Assembly: GCA_023091665.1 (NCBI GenBank)
Contig: JALJCQ010000011.1
Span: forward strand, 2,356,001-2,420,000
DNA length: 64,000 bases
From: Pythium myriotylum
Taxonomy: Eukaryota > Oomycota > Peronosporomycetes > Pythiales > Pythiaceae
Direction of reading: 5' to 3'
The notes beneath the pieces were generated by a model. That model was not told the origin of the DNA and did not search any database. It saw only the letters and a program-made list of their open reading frames with translations. This document shows positions 11,296-25,000 of the stretch, one piece after another (the stretch's first letter is position 1; every line of letters starts with the position of its first letter). The position numbers and the translations under genes are program-made.

Positions 11296-12063
11296 GGTCG
11301 CTTGCTTTCCGAGGTCTGCGACGGGAGAAGAAGCAAATTCCGAAATGACCTCTCCATCCATCGAATGCCGGCGAGCCGCCTCCCATTTCCCCACCACAGA
11401 TCCCTTCGAAAGCTTGCACTTCGTATAGTATACAAATACCAAGTCATCCGAAAGGATCCACCGTTTTGTTTGGTTCAACTTGGAAGGGAATGATAAAACC
11501 TCACCGCGCGCGGGCAGCCGAGACCATGTGACGGGAACCACTTATGATGAGACCATCACTCTGCCCGGGCGAGGTTTTATTCCGTGAGCAAACTCATCTC
11601 AGTCAGTCGACTTCGAGTGGCTGGAGAGGGCAGCTGGGGAGAACCAGATCCGCTTTGGAATCTGAAGGATCGGGCCACTCTCTTGTGCGAGTGCTTCAGG
11701 AAGCGTCCTGGTAATTTTACTATTGTATTAGTTATAGAGAAGGGGATCGGTCGCCTATTCTAGGACCCTCGGGACGTTCTAGAACCGACACGGAAGGGGC
11801 TTGGACACGCGCCAATTGGTGACGGCGCCGTAGAAGGCTCTTCGCGCGCACGGCTCTGTTCCGGAAAGGCACGGGCCAATCGGCTGTCACAGGCTCGCTC
11901 ATCATGGTGCAAAAACCGGGAAGGGTCCTGAAATGGAGTGGTCCACGTCATTCCGAAGCCACTTCAACTTGGGGGGGACGAGCCACCCTCGCTCCGATGG
12001 CATGTCAAGGACGAGAGCCTCGTCCCACGCACTGGCGCGAACGAGGAGGAACGAGTGGACGCC
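11296..12063. other. Divergent promoter region, no gene seen
   Basis: 768 bp between the divergent H+-PPase (-) and COX5C-like (+) starts. It should contain both promoters and 5' leaders. Short open frames are present but none has an ATG plus recognisable protein content. Confidence 0.5.
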
Positions 12064-12258
12064 ATGGCGAGTGCGCTGCGAGAGATCTGCGTCGGGCTCG
12101 CGCTCGGACTGGCGGCCGCGGGCGCGTGGAACGCGTACAAGAAAGACGCGCTTCGTCAAACGGAACGGTTCTATCGACAGCTCAACGAGCGTCCGACCAA
12201 GCAGCGCAAGAAGAAAGAGACGGCGACGAAGAAGGAGACAGGAGAAACGCATGCGTGA
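12064..12258 (+). CDS. COX5C: Cytochrome c oxidase subunit 5C-like small protein
   Basis: A 64-aa protein starting at MASALREICVGLALGLAAAG. One hydrophobic helix (residues 8-24) is followed by a basic amphipathic stretch ending RQTERFYRQLNE and a Lys-rich tail. The order (KEL/REI-x-x-G-L-x-L-G-L-A-A-G-G/A-x-W, then about ten residues, R-x-T-x-x-F-Y-x-x-L) is that of plant COX5C/Vc, a nuclear-encoded subunit of mitochondrial complex IV. The length is close to the plant protein, which has about fifteen more residues before the helix. No in-frame upstream ATG exists, so this start is preferred; a short upstream exon cannot be excluded. The assignment rests on a short match and should be read as probable. 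Confidence 0.6.
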   Translation: MASALREICVGLALGLAAAGAWNAYKKDALRQTERFYRQLNERPTKQRKKKETATKKETGETHA

Positions 12259-13054
12259 GCGAAACAGTCGGGTGACTGGAATGAGTCGCGTGACTCAGCA
12301 ATCGCCGGAGCGTGCACCGTCTATTCGTGTGGACCAAGACGACATGGAGAGCGTAATGGGAGGTTGATTTGCACCTGCATCGCTTCAAATGAATGCCCCT
12401 CGTGGCTCGACGCATCCATCGTGATCCGGTGGTGCGTGTCTCTGGCTACTCGGCTCCTCTCGTCTACAGTCGCTCGTCTAACGCATCCAAAGTGGGAAGC
12501 TCTTCACGCGAGAAGAGCTTCTGCTTGGTCAGCAGGATGAGCTCGCAGTCAAGTCAATGCTGGGGAGAGCCCGTACTGCCTACGAACTTGCTATACGTCC
12601 TCGCGCAATTTTGACCAATCAAAAGCACGTATACGATGGCAACGGCGGAAACCCCACGGCAAGGGAAACCCGAAGGACATGGAACCACTGGCTGGCGAGA
12701 TGCAGCCTCGCTCTACGCGGCAGGAGGCACCCAGGCGCTGAAGCCCCTGGTTCAATCGATTCCACGCGTCACGTCGCGTCACCGCGCCGTTTCTCGTTTC
12801 GCGAATGGCGGAACCGATTCGTCAAGCGTCGCTCGCATGTCAAGGGTCGGTTTGGTGAAACTACCGCGCGTTCTGACACGCTTGCCGGGTCGTGTGGTAC
12901 ACGCGTGCGACGGTGGGGAAACCCACCTCAGCGCCAGGAGTTTCGCGCAAGCGGTTGCGCGTGAGCGCGGGTCTCCAGTCTTCAAGTCCAAGCAGCCGCC
13001 GTTTGCCGTGTCGTTCTTCATTGTGGCCTTGGAATCTCGTCGTGCGTTCAAGTG
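12259..13054. other. Intergenic, no gene accepted
   Basis: 796 bp between COX5C-like and the giant gene. An open frame of about 139 codons with an ATG at 12636 ends exactly at the giant gene's start codon (TGA overlaps ATG at 13053-13057). Its translation is compositionally odd (Arg/Ser/Gly-rich, no domain) and is not accepted as a gene. It may be leader sequence. Confidence 0.45.
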
Positions 13055-16000
13055 ATGTCGCGCAAGCCGGAGCTGGATCTCGATCTCGATGAGAAGCTCT
13101 TCGAGAACGACCGCGAGCGCCAGGAGCTGCAGGCGCAGATGGCCCAGCTCAGCCCGCGCCGCGCTGTCAAGCGTGGCGAGGCCGAAGTAATGACGCTGCC
13201 GTTCTACCACGAGATTTCGCCAAGCGTGGCAATTGAGAGACTCTTCAATTGGTTTCACACTTCAGAGCCCGAAGTGGAGGACTCGCGTACGGCGTCTCGC
13301 AATGAAGCGGTGGACGGTGACGGTGACGGTGCCGAGGAAGATCACGAGGCTGACCGGCGAGGCAACGACGAAAAGGCGCAGGAGTCAATGACCTTGGAAG
13401 AATTTAACTGTCTCCGCAAATGCATAGGGAAGCCTTTAGTGAACGAGAACGAGTGGAAACGTGCGCTTGAAGAGCTTGGATCCTCGAGTCGAGCCGTCCG
13501 GAAGGTGGACTTCAAGGCGCTGTTCGGTCCACCACCATACTTTGGCAGTGATAATGTACACGGCATCGTCAAGTATGTGATGGCGGCTGAGGAGCACATC
13601 CACTTTGCACAGATTCTGGTGAATCGCTTCGGAGTTGATCAAGGCCAACCCGATCCGACCGGTACAAGTCGAGTGATCGGACTGGATGAGCTGCGTAACA
13701 TCCAGAATGCATGCTTCATTGAGCCAGTGCTCGGTGAGGCCGAATGGAAAGAACTCCGAAGAAAGCTTATGGTTCCAGAGAGTCGGCAGCACCTCAACTG
13801 GAAGGAGTTTGCGGAGGCGTTTGTGGTTTCGTTGAAGGGTAAGAAGGTTTTCGGGTCATTCGCGGATCCACCGTCCGTAGTTTACGCCGTTCTTGCCAAC
13901 GACCGACTCGAAGATACGGTCAAGGAACAAGAGGAAGAAGGTGGTTTCTTGTCGCGCACCGCTGTCACTAACTTACTCAGACTCAAAGGCAAAGAGGAAA
14001 AAGTTGACGATAAGATATGGATGCAGTTGTTGGAAGAGATGCAAACGACATATCAGTACCGTCCCAATGCAAGCTTTGAGGGACATACAAGGGGAAACGC
14101 CGATGGCCTCGATGAGGAAAACGTTCGGGAAGATGCGGGAGACGACGATAAGGCACCACTCGTGGTAGTCCGAAACACGAAGAATCAAGTGCTATCATAT
14201 GAAATCACTTTCGATCAAAACGAAGACACAGGGCTAACACTCCAATCGGACTTTTTCGGCCACTGTCTAACCGTAGCTTCGATTAGTGGCCAAGCAACAA
14301 AGTATCCTATCATTCAAACACATGACATAGTCGCAATGGTCAACGAGACAAGTTTAACAAACAACGTGGCTGCACCAAGTAAAGAGGAAGAAGATAAGAG
14401 AGTACAACAAGCCATGCAGTTGCTTGTAGACACACCAGTTCGAAGGATCACTTTTCAACGCCAAGAGTCGTATTTCATGTATGATCATGAACATAAAACC
14501 CTTCAACTCTACCTCAAGACCCTCGAAGTACTTCCAGCCAATAGTATCATCAAAATCAAGCTGCCTGATGCTGAGTCATGGTTCCCAGTAGCGTACAAAC
14601 CTGGCAACGAATCTGAATGTGTGAATGTGATGTTCGTTCAACCAGATCGAGAAGACCTCGATGAACTACCAGTCCGTTGGAATCCATCGTCATCGTCGAA
14701 GTCTATCGAAATCTTACTCGAAGGGGCTGCAGCCATCGATGCGGACTTCACAGTAATCATGGAGATCAGCGAGATGGATTGTGGAAGCAAAAGAATGGTC
14801 GGTCCTTGTGAACTGGTTGAGTTCGACCCCAAGACTCGCACTCTTGGTGTCACGCTACATGCGGGATGGAAGAACCGTGAAGCAGCTATTCGCCGAAACC
14901 CCGTACGAGCTCCTCGCACCGACGACGATCCTTATGACAAGTCTTCAGGACTGATTGAGCGAAACTTTGCTGGAGACCCTGGTATTACTCTTGTTGGTGA
15001 CTTTTTTGGGCAATGTGCAGTCGTGAAGAGCGTAAAAAAGTCATCTCAAGCGTCCGACCGTCGTATCCTGGCGAACGATATTCTCACAGCTATCACATTT
15101 GTCGGAAAGAGTGGTGCCCTCGAAACGGTCGACTGCATCCGGCCGTATGCTCCCGACAAGGACAAGGCTGAGACGCACGTAAATGACATCAAAGCTCGGC
15201 TCAAGGAGCGCCACAAATCTGGCAAACCGTACCGATTGCAGTTTCTGCGGTTGAGCTCACACTTTTACCATGACAATGGCCTAACTATCATCTCGTTGGT
15301 AGCGTTGACTACTCTGAGAGGCGGTTCAGCGCTTGTGATGAGATTTCCAACGAGCAAATGGCAAGTGAACGGGCCGCTTTCGGCCTCTGTTCACCAGTCG
15401 ACTGGAATTAAGGCGAAGGAGTTCATTTCGATCAAGGTGAAAGAGATATTTTGGGACTCGTCGCACCAAACAGTACACATCATCTTGGACGAGTGTTCAG
15501 TTCCGGAGTTGACAGAATTGACGGTTGAGATCCAATGTTTGGTTCCTGGTGAAGCCTCCAAAGCGCTTTGTGCTGGCCCGGGTGAAGTCATAGCAGTTCA
15601 TAGCGGGGATGGTGCTACAGTCCCCGAGATTGAAATCCGCTTCCATGAGCACTGGAACTTTGCGACGCAGAAGAAGCTTGAGGCAGCCAAAGTGTTCGAG
15701 ACGTTGAAGCAATTCGATACGTCTCCCGCAAAGCTGTGGGAAGTGCTGGAGTACACGAGTCTTCTTTTTGACAAGTACAAGCCTTCCGATAATTCCGACC
15801 ACCTGAAGATTACTGACTTGAATCGGCTTATTGGTATCGTTTGCGGAGATGGAAAGAAGATGAATACTGCCGACTGGCAGAAGCTTTGTCGCGATTTGGG
15901 GGCGGATGCGATGATCGGCTTGACTCGCAGACAGTTTGCCTGCTGCTGGTACGACGTAGTTGGCTTAAGTAGCCATAGCGCCAAAGATACGTACGTGCGA

Positions 16001-19000
16001 CTTCACACCGCGGAGAGATTATTTCGAGAGCTTATCGATATTTACCAAGAAGGCGAGCAAGATACCCAAAACGTATTGTCAAAAGAGACGATCGAGCGCG
16101 TGGCGAAGTTTCTAGGGTTCTCCGCGGAGAAGAAGAGGAAGGCAACGAGAGATTTGGACAACAAAGGACTGATTGGGTGGGATAGCGATACTTTTTCGCA
16201 GATTGTTTGTGGCAAGCATCCAATCGTAACAATTGAAGACAAAGATGCAATGGCTCTTTGGATGAAGTTGTATTACGCAAAGCAACTCTTCTCAACGTAC
16301 AGCACGAAGAAGATAATGCGAAAGAAGGATATGTCCGATTTGATGGCAGCAGCCCGAGTTAAGACTCCCAAGTTCACGAATGAACTCTGGATGAAGATTT
16401 GTGAGAGTGTCGACGTGGATGACATAAATGGTCTTCGCTTCGGTGATTTCCTGGAAGTATACACTGGGAATCTCTTAGGCTCGCGCCACCCAATGGCTGA
16501 TTGGTACCGAATTGAAACGTTCAAACTTCTCCCAGAGCGTCGTGTTAAGGAAGAAGCGAGCAAGGAAGCTGTGATGAGCGTTGCCCCAGAGAAGGTAAAC
16601 GTTAAGGATATCGCCGCAAAGGCCTTGGAAGAAACGGCAAGTACAGAAGAAATCTTCCAGGACTTGCTACAGCAAAAACTTGAGTTCAGTAAGTTGGAAA
16701 AAGTTGAAGATCGAGTGATTGACACATTTACATTCAAGACGGATTTTCTTGCGAAGAAGCTATCACGCTCCACTGGATTCCTGAACATCAGCATCAAATC
16801 GATCACAGAGCTTGCGGATAACATTATCCAACGGGACTCTTCGTTCAACAGGGGAAAAGCAGCTGAGGAACTGTACGTGATGCTTCAGATCACAAACTCT
16901 CAGGGGCTCAAACCGCGCTTAAAGGACCACCCGAAGCGAAACACTTTTGCGCGTGCAATGGACAAGCTGTTTGGGCAAAAAAACTTGTCAAACGACTACG
17001 ATGTCAGGGGAGACGAACTTTGGGACCAAGGTCAAACACAAAAACTAATGCGAGACATGGCGGATTTGGAAGCCAAGTTGAAGACCACAAAGCGCCGGTC
17101 TCCCGAGTATCCAGGTTTGTTGGCTGAGTTGCATGCGTTAGAAAAACGGCTGACTCCACCTTCTCAATCGAGCGGTGGGGTTCCAGATTGGCGCGTCTTT
17201 TCATCGCTCGTGATTCGAGACACATCACCTGACGCGATTATCCGTTTCCCGAATGATAAGTTCCGCTTGTTTGTCCCTGAACACGAGAGTACGGACCAGC
17301 TTTACGTCGTGTGCAAGCTCTTCAAGAGAATTGGCTCAGAAGTGAGTCGTCTCATTCTACAGCGTGATGCAGTTTTGGCCCTCCTCAAGAAGGAGAAAGA
17401 GACGTTTGCGATCTTGGATGACTTAGTAAAGCAGCAGCAAGAAGCATTACGTCACTCCGTCGCAGATGAGTGCGCCAAGCAAAAAGACTCAGATAAGAAG
17501 GATGTAGTCATTGATGCCAGATCAGCAGTATGGAACTCTGTCGCTAAGCTGAGACAGCTGCGACAAGATGTGGACGAAATGAGAGCTAAGGTGCAGAGAA
17601 GCCTGGAGGAAGAGAACACACTTAGCATGCAGATCGAGGAAGCGCGGAAGCAGGATGAGCTTCGTCTTGCTGACGATGAACTGATAGTCTTTCCTATTGA
17701 TACGCAGGCTGGTGAAAACGTGGGGACGGAGGCTAACCCACCCAAGCGAGTTTCGATAGGCGGTTTATCAAAAGATCATCCAGAAAGCGGTCCTTCTAAA
17801 CGCCCATCGATGAAGCGACTCTCCACCGTTAACGGAAAATTGAGATCTGACGCGAATACGAAGCCAACGCTGGAGGGTCAACGTGTCAAGTTTATCGGGC
17901 AAGCTTTCTTTGAGCTTTCTGAGCTGCTTAGTGTGCTCCACGATGACTCCGCACGTACGCAAGATCTTGCCGTGTTCCGCACCGAAACTCACAACGATGT
18001 GGGAGTACTGTTGTTGGATTTCGAGTACAAGTGTGAATCGCTGCAGGAGCAGAGTCTTGCTGTCGCGCTACCAACCATGTCGATAAAAATGGCTGCAGAT
18101 GACGCCCAGGAACAAGAGATTAACGAAACTGCTTTTGAGTATCCGTCACATGGACACCTCGAGATCAGTTGGAAGTCAGACTTGCTTCAAAGAAACGATC
18201 GCATATGTCTCATTCGCGAAGGAACCAAGCACAAAGTCAGCATGCCCTACTTCCTGGTTCTGTGGACTGCCGTAGATAAAAACAACAAACCTCTTCCACT
18301 GGATGAAGGCGAAACTCCAGAGAGAAAGGATGCTATGAACAAATTGTGTGACTGGTGGATCCCACCTGTCCTCGCAAAGTCGTACTCACCACCTCGGAAC
18401 AAACTTGTGGTGACAGATCCTTCAAAAGTCTCTGGCAACCTCCATCTTCCATCATCCATCGATCTCAGTCTGCCACCTGGAATCTACAGGCTATACCTCA
18501 TTCGGAACGAAACCGATGAGAACAACAAGTTTCGTTCCGTCTTGGGCAAGTCATCCAGTCTCGCTGTATTACCAGGGGTGAATGGAGTTCACACATCATT
18601 CGGTACTACACCTCTCGTGGATATCAAACCTATTAGTGCCACGTTACAAGTATTCCCGGAGGCTAATCGTGCAGCTGTAGCTGCGTCCCTGACTAATCGC
18701 GAAGGCTTCCGGGACGAAACCTACTTAGTTCGGATTGCTGTGAGCCAAGAGCTGGCTGTCGCACGCGCAGATCTCGACGCATTGAGGAAAGAATACGACA
18801 ACCTCACCGCAAAGAAGAAAGATCGGTCTCTTGTTGAGAAGAAGATCCCAGAAATCGAGAAAGTCATTGGCGAGTTGGAGAGCAAGAGAGAAGAACTCCG
18901 ATCAACTACTACTGTTGATGACAAGCAAGTCAGCGTCGCCATCGATCCGGACGTGTCAAAATTCACGAGTCAACAACGCATTGTCTTCGCGTTTACTATC

Positions 19001-22000
19001 GAGGGAGGGACACCATCCCCGCACGACCGGATTTACGTACTCCCGGCAGATGTGGTTCGTGTGTCGGACCACTTACGTGCAATCATACTGGGACGACTCC
19101 AAGCAAACGATCCGCTACAGGTCGAAAAAGCACGAGATGCTATGGAAGAAGAACTGGTTGAAGTGGAACAATTTTTCAACGCGCGAATGTCTCTGAAGAC
19201 GCTGAAAAAAGTGGTTTGGCGATATATTAAACCGTTCGTTCAAACCTGGATATCCAGCGACGGCCCTGGTGCGACGAACAAGAGCGCATCGTACATTGCT
19301 GCAACGGGCGCTGCAGACAACGCGTTTGTGTGGGAGGAATGCATGGATCACTACAACAACGCGTCTAATGAGACGAAGAAATGCTTTCCTTACATCATCC
19401 GCGATTTGCTGGATGAAATTGGGGCGCGAAAGAGCATCCTTGGGTTAAAAATTCCAACGGGGACAGCAAAGACCAGACTCGGAAAGGCTACATCACTTCT
19501 CAAGTGTGGTGCAGAGATTGCCATCCCGCCGATGGCCACCACTATCAAGGAAGAGGTGTCTGCGGATGGGTTCAATTTTGTTCGAAGGGTGGCGGTTGGA
19601 GAAGTTTCGACGGTGCTTGGAACACAATTTCGCAAAGGAGGCTTTTTTGTCGCCAAGTACGTTCGTCGCGCGTCAGGGGGTGGGGATTCGGGTGGTGACG
19701 GTAACTCAATGGACGAGACGGCGGGTGAATTGTGTCGTTACGGCCCCTTCTATGTGGAGCGTGCGCTGTTTTCGTACTCACCAGTCCAGGTCGCCCTTTT
19801 CGTGGGCAAACTAATTTACAAAGCTCTCATGTCCGATCAAGGGAAACTGTTCCTCAAGTTTCTGAGCCAGTTCTATCTCTCTCTTGCCAAATATTTCCTT
19901 GCAGTTGTCAGTTTGTCTTTCAACATTAACGTTCTCGCGGGAAACTTCAAGATTGACATCCAACATCTAAAGGAACTCCTCCACAAGTTCAAAGCCCGCC
20001 TCGCGTCATATTTTGGACCAGTCGAGATACTTCTGTCAACAATCTACGACTTCTTTAGTGGATACATCCAAGAGCTTCTCGACAAACTCGACGTCTTTTA
20101 TGTCGCGGGGGAGTGCATGACTGGCTTCTTCCTCTTTGCTGTGTTGGGTATGCTATTCGCTGCCACGTTTGTGGTCTATGTAGTAGTACAAGAGGACTTG
20201 CTGCGGAAGGTCCAAAAGCTGCCGACCTACCTTCCGATCAACCCGGGGAAAACGATGCTCGGTCTTCTTGAACAAGGTGGCGCTCTACTCGTGATTCCCC
20301 TGTACCTTACGATTAAGTCGTGCGTGTTATTTATCTCGGGTAACTGGAGCGACTTCTTCCACAAGATCCACGATCACCCGTCGCTGACTATGAAAGCGTT
20401 CAATCTCACTCAGACGGCTACACCAATGTGTCCAAATGCCAGTCTCGCGAAGATAAACTACGGTTTCGGCTTCGCGGCGTTGATACTTATCGTGTTCTTC
20501 CTCTTCGTGTGTCTGCCACTGCTCTTGCTCGATCTCTTCAGCTGGGTGCCTCTGTCTGAGCTTGAAAAACCTGAGAAACTAAAAGTACTCGCAAAGAGCT
20601 ACAATCGACTGGACATCAAGGCTGCAGTTCATAGCAACGCCAACTTGATCGAGTTCCACCCGGCTGATGCTCTCCGTCTCAAGACGGCGGGTTGCTTGAG
20701 CAAACTAACAACTTGTTGCTCGTGCTGCTCTCGGAAAGGAACTTCGCGCTGCTACTCTAAATCTAATTGTTGTTCAAAAAGTTGGTTTCAGAACCCTCTT
20801 TTCGCAGGTTTTGTGCAGCACTACGACGACTACACGAAGATGGCATTTGGTAGTCTTATGCAGAAGTATGGAGCTATTGGTTTCTTCCTCATGTTCATCA
20901 ATGTCTACATACACCTAATGCTCCAGTCGATTGGGCGAGCACTGAGCGTGTTCCTAGGATGGCGTCTACGTGCTGATCACATGTATCCGAATAAGCGTAT
21001 GAAGTCGAACTCACCATGGAAACTGTTCGATGTCTTTTGCTTGCGGTTCAACCTCTCGTGGAAAATCCAATACTTCAAGGACAAGATGATCATGCCCTTT
21101 GTTAACATCTGCATGGTCACCTTGGGGCTGTGGGGGGAGTCCCAGTGGAAGGAGTTCAACGTTGAAGAACGAGCAAATGACTGCTACCGAATGGAACCGA
21201 GTGGTGAAATCAAGCAACTCCAGATGATGTCCCTTCATGGCAAGATTGTCAGCCTGTTTTGGTTGTGCATCCCCGAAACAATGGTGCTCGCATACTTGGC
21301 GGAAGTGCTAAACCGCGGTCCAGTCTTTAGTTACTTCTTGAATAACCAGTTCTTGCAAGCCGATATCCCCGAATCGGAGCGTGAGAAAGATCCGGTGTGG
21401 CGATTCCACTCAGTTCTAGCTTTCAAGGGCGAAGATGATGTTGTCTATCTGTCCGACACACGGTTCATGAGTACCCTACTAAAGTGGGGGAGCTCGATCG
21501 TCGAGATAATATCGTTGTTGATGGTGTACGCACCTAGCTTCGCACAAAACCGCTCGATCTTGTTTGGTATCACTCTTATCTCGGCTGTGGTGACCCCTGT
21601 GCTCGAGCTGAATCAACAGCTGATCGAGGCGTACATGGACTACACTGAGACAGCGGAAAAGCTCGCGAAGTCGACAGGGATGGACGAGATATTCCAAAAG
21701 TTGAACTGCATTGCTGATACAGCCAAGGAGACCGCGGAAGACCTTCCCGAAGTCGATGTGAATACTCGCGGGGTCGTCGGGTGGATCCGAGCCAAGCTAA
21801 AGCCCGAGGCGAAACCACAACAAACTTCTCCTAAAACTGCTACTGGGGTTTCTGGGACTGACCCCAATGCTTCAGCCAACGCGGGTAATGGCAATGGTCC
21901 CTCCGGAACTGTCACTGCTTCAGTGACAGCTAAAGCTGTTGCCGGCGCCGACGCAATCCTTGCAAGTCCCAGTGGAGGGGTTATTCGAGTTGGCGGGCAC

Positions 22001-25000
22001 GATAACCGTGATGATGAGCGGGACAAGTATGAAGACATACATAACGATGGTGAGGAGGAGGACAACAAAAGTGAGAGCGACGATGACGATGATGACGACG
22101 ACGACGACAACGCAGGAGAGGACGGAGAAGATAACACTGCCTTGGCATCGCTTGTGGCCGCTTCCGGTCTCGTTAAACCAACGAAACAGCTGATTCAGCT
22201 GAATGCAATGCCACAAGTCAGTTACGTCGTGACCACTAACGGGCTTGAGGTTGGGGAAGGTGAACTTACAATTAGTTGGCAAGTTAACGCTCGACAGAGG
22301 TTCCACGCTCTTGATGCGATCGGAATGTTTCCCGCTCGCGCTCCTGGTGATACGACGATCCGCACAATGGAAGACTGTATTTGCTACCGTTTGCTCAAAC
22401 ACCGAAATGTTCAAGAGTTCGGCTGGAATCCGAAGAACGAGGATGAAGATGCAGAACGTATGCTGATCATCTTGCAGGCCAAGAGTATCCGCGATGTTGT
22501 GGAACGCGACCTAAAAGAGATAAAAATGTCGAGACAGCCTATGGTTGATGATGAAGATGCGGAAGAGGAAGCCAAGGCCCGGGAGAAGGAACATACACTT
22601 CGCTTGGAGAGTGCATCTTCGACGATAGAAGATATGATGGAGAAGGTGAAGCTGAAGCCGTACACGAAGAAGCTGCCTGAAATCTTGGAAGAAGAAATCC
22701 GCGAGAAGAAGATACACGAAACGGTGAGTTTAATGATTGCTTACGTAGGATGATTTGATAGTCACACGGTTGTTCATCGCACCTCAGGCACCGCGCACTA
22801 GCCGAGCGTACAGCTTTGGTGCTGCTGCAAGAGAAGAAGCAGCCAAGAAAATGCGAAAGGTAGCGTTGGTCTCCGTTCGTACTCTTTTACAAGGCTCCCT
22901 GACCGTTATCTCTCTGCCGACAGATTATTAGTGGTCAGGTCAAATTCCGACCCGCAAACAATTGTGTCAAAGAGGACGACCAGCAGTTTGAAACTTTCGT
23001 GTACGGAAATGACGCTGGCATATATCAGTCAAAGTATGGGCTCCACGGGTTCGAGTTTTGTTACTTGCGGTGCACCGAAGGTGACGGGAAAGTCGTGGGC
23101 ATCAGCAGCGATGAGGAGACGCTGAAAAAAGACAGAGGCAAGACTCAAAAAGTCACACCGAAAGAGTCAAGCGGCAGTCAGTACGAGATTCTCGAGCGAT
23201 TTGTATCCAACAAGATTCAGATCGGGACATTCAATATCTTCATGAACCTTACTTGTGATCGTCCCCTCGTTGGGGCAAAGGAGACTCTCAACTTGTCGTG
23301 GATTATCTACGGGGTCGACTACCACACTCTCTCTAACCCAAAGAGTAGAAACTGTATCGGTTTCTACAAGATTGATGGATCTCACAATTCCACGTGTGCC
23401 AGAATCGAGATCATCCCACCTTCGGCCTATCTCGAGGTCGATGATAAGGAACCTTGTCCGGGTCGAATGACCGTCACGACCCCAAATGATCCGGGTGTGT
23501 ACGAAATCCGTTTCCTCTTCAATTTTTTCAAGCAAGCTCAATTACATCGGCAGTGCCAAGTATTTGGCGAGCTCGAGGACGAAATGCAACAGCTGCGAAT
23601 CCGCTCGTTTTACGAGCAGCGATCCGTGGCCGAAGAACTGCGCAAATTTGCGCTTCGCGAGCCAAAGGTTTGGGGAGTTGCTCGCATGAACACGCAGGCG
23701 TGGCTAACTGCGATGCTGTTGAGCACTATTCGCGAACCAGTGGAGGAGTCTGTGATGGAGTCAACCACGGATTACTCTAAGTTCTTGGTTGGCCGACTGA
23801 AGACAAAGTTCCAACAGGGCCTCAAGTCTCCTTTAACGATGTATCAGCGGCGGATCGCTCAGATCCTTGCTCCCTTTCGCCTGAACTCATTCTTTGATGT
23901 ACTCATGGTAGCTCTTCAGAGCAGCTCCCAGTTAAGCGATCAGCTAGCTTCCATCACGTTTATCTCGCCGACTGAAGAGGATGAGAGGAAACGAGGTTTG
24001 AACCGAGAACGAGATATGTTGCTCCTGAATTCAGACAAGGACTTGTTCCTCTACGGCAATGTCAGCTTTCGCCCGCTCGCCGTGAAGTACTTGGATCAGC
24101 CGTCATTGTGTGGCTACCACGACTTCATCGACGACATTTTGCTTAATCACGGCCAGTTGATCCAAACCCTTGACCAGGTCATGAGCAATTTATCCAGTAG
24201 CTGTGTGCACTTGTACGAGACGGCGATTGCCGATGCTATCAAGTACATGAAAGCCTTTGCTGACAGCGATGAAGTCAACTTGACGACAGCTCTTCAAGGC
24301 GTCGACGTGATGCTCATGGACTTGTGCCGCAACCACATTCAGAGCATGATCCGAGCGGTCCTTGAAACTGATTGCCGGACAGGACTGCGATGGTCTGGAA
24401 AGCCACCTGGCTCTTTTGAGAAATTGATGGCTCTTCGGGCAGGAACCAATCTTCAACCCGACGCAGATGTAGATTTCCAGGTGCTGATCACCAAGCAGCC
24501 CTACCTCATGGGACCTCACCGCCCCGGCGCTGCGGCGCCGCTCACTCGCGAGTACATCGCGTTGCGCAGATGGATCCGGCCCAAGCTCGAGCGCAAAATC
24601 GTCGCTATCATGAAGCAGCGGTACTCGCGGCTGATGGACGGCAATTGGCCGATCCTTCTCCAGCTTGTTGCGTCGTGTCGCCGTCCGGGCCTCGCGCTCG
24701 CTGGCAATCCGTTCCCAGACCACCGCAAGATGAAGACCGAGTCACCCGTGTACTTTTTGGAGGAGAGTCGCAATAAGCAAGACGATCCTACAGCCAAAGT
24801 GACCAAGGACGGAGAAACACCCGAGGACAAGGAGGATGATTCGCTGAAAGACAAGAATCAGGAGGACACGAACGGTAACAACAATAACAACAACAACGAC
24901 GACGATGAAGATGATATTCGAAAGAATGAAGAGCACGACAACCAGAACAACCAGGATGATGATGACGACAAGTACGGCGTCACGAACGACCTTGCACAGG

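Noticed and set aside
9208..11493. 761-codon plus-strand open frame opposite the H+-pyrophosphatase
   Set aside because: Composition (Arg/Glu/Gly/Asp runs) is what the reverse complement of a strongly codon-biased gene gives; the minus strand has every family motif.
12690..12770. tRNA-like B-box GGTTCAATCGATTCC
   Set aside because: No matching acceptor stem, anticodon arm or A-box could be found around it.
12636..13055. 139-codon plus-strand frame with ATG just before the giant gene
   Set aside because: Ends at the giant gene's start codon, has no domain and unusual composition; more likely leader or non-coding.
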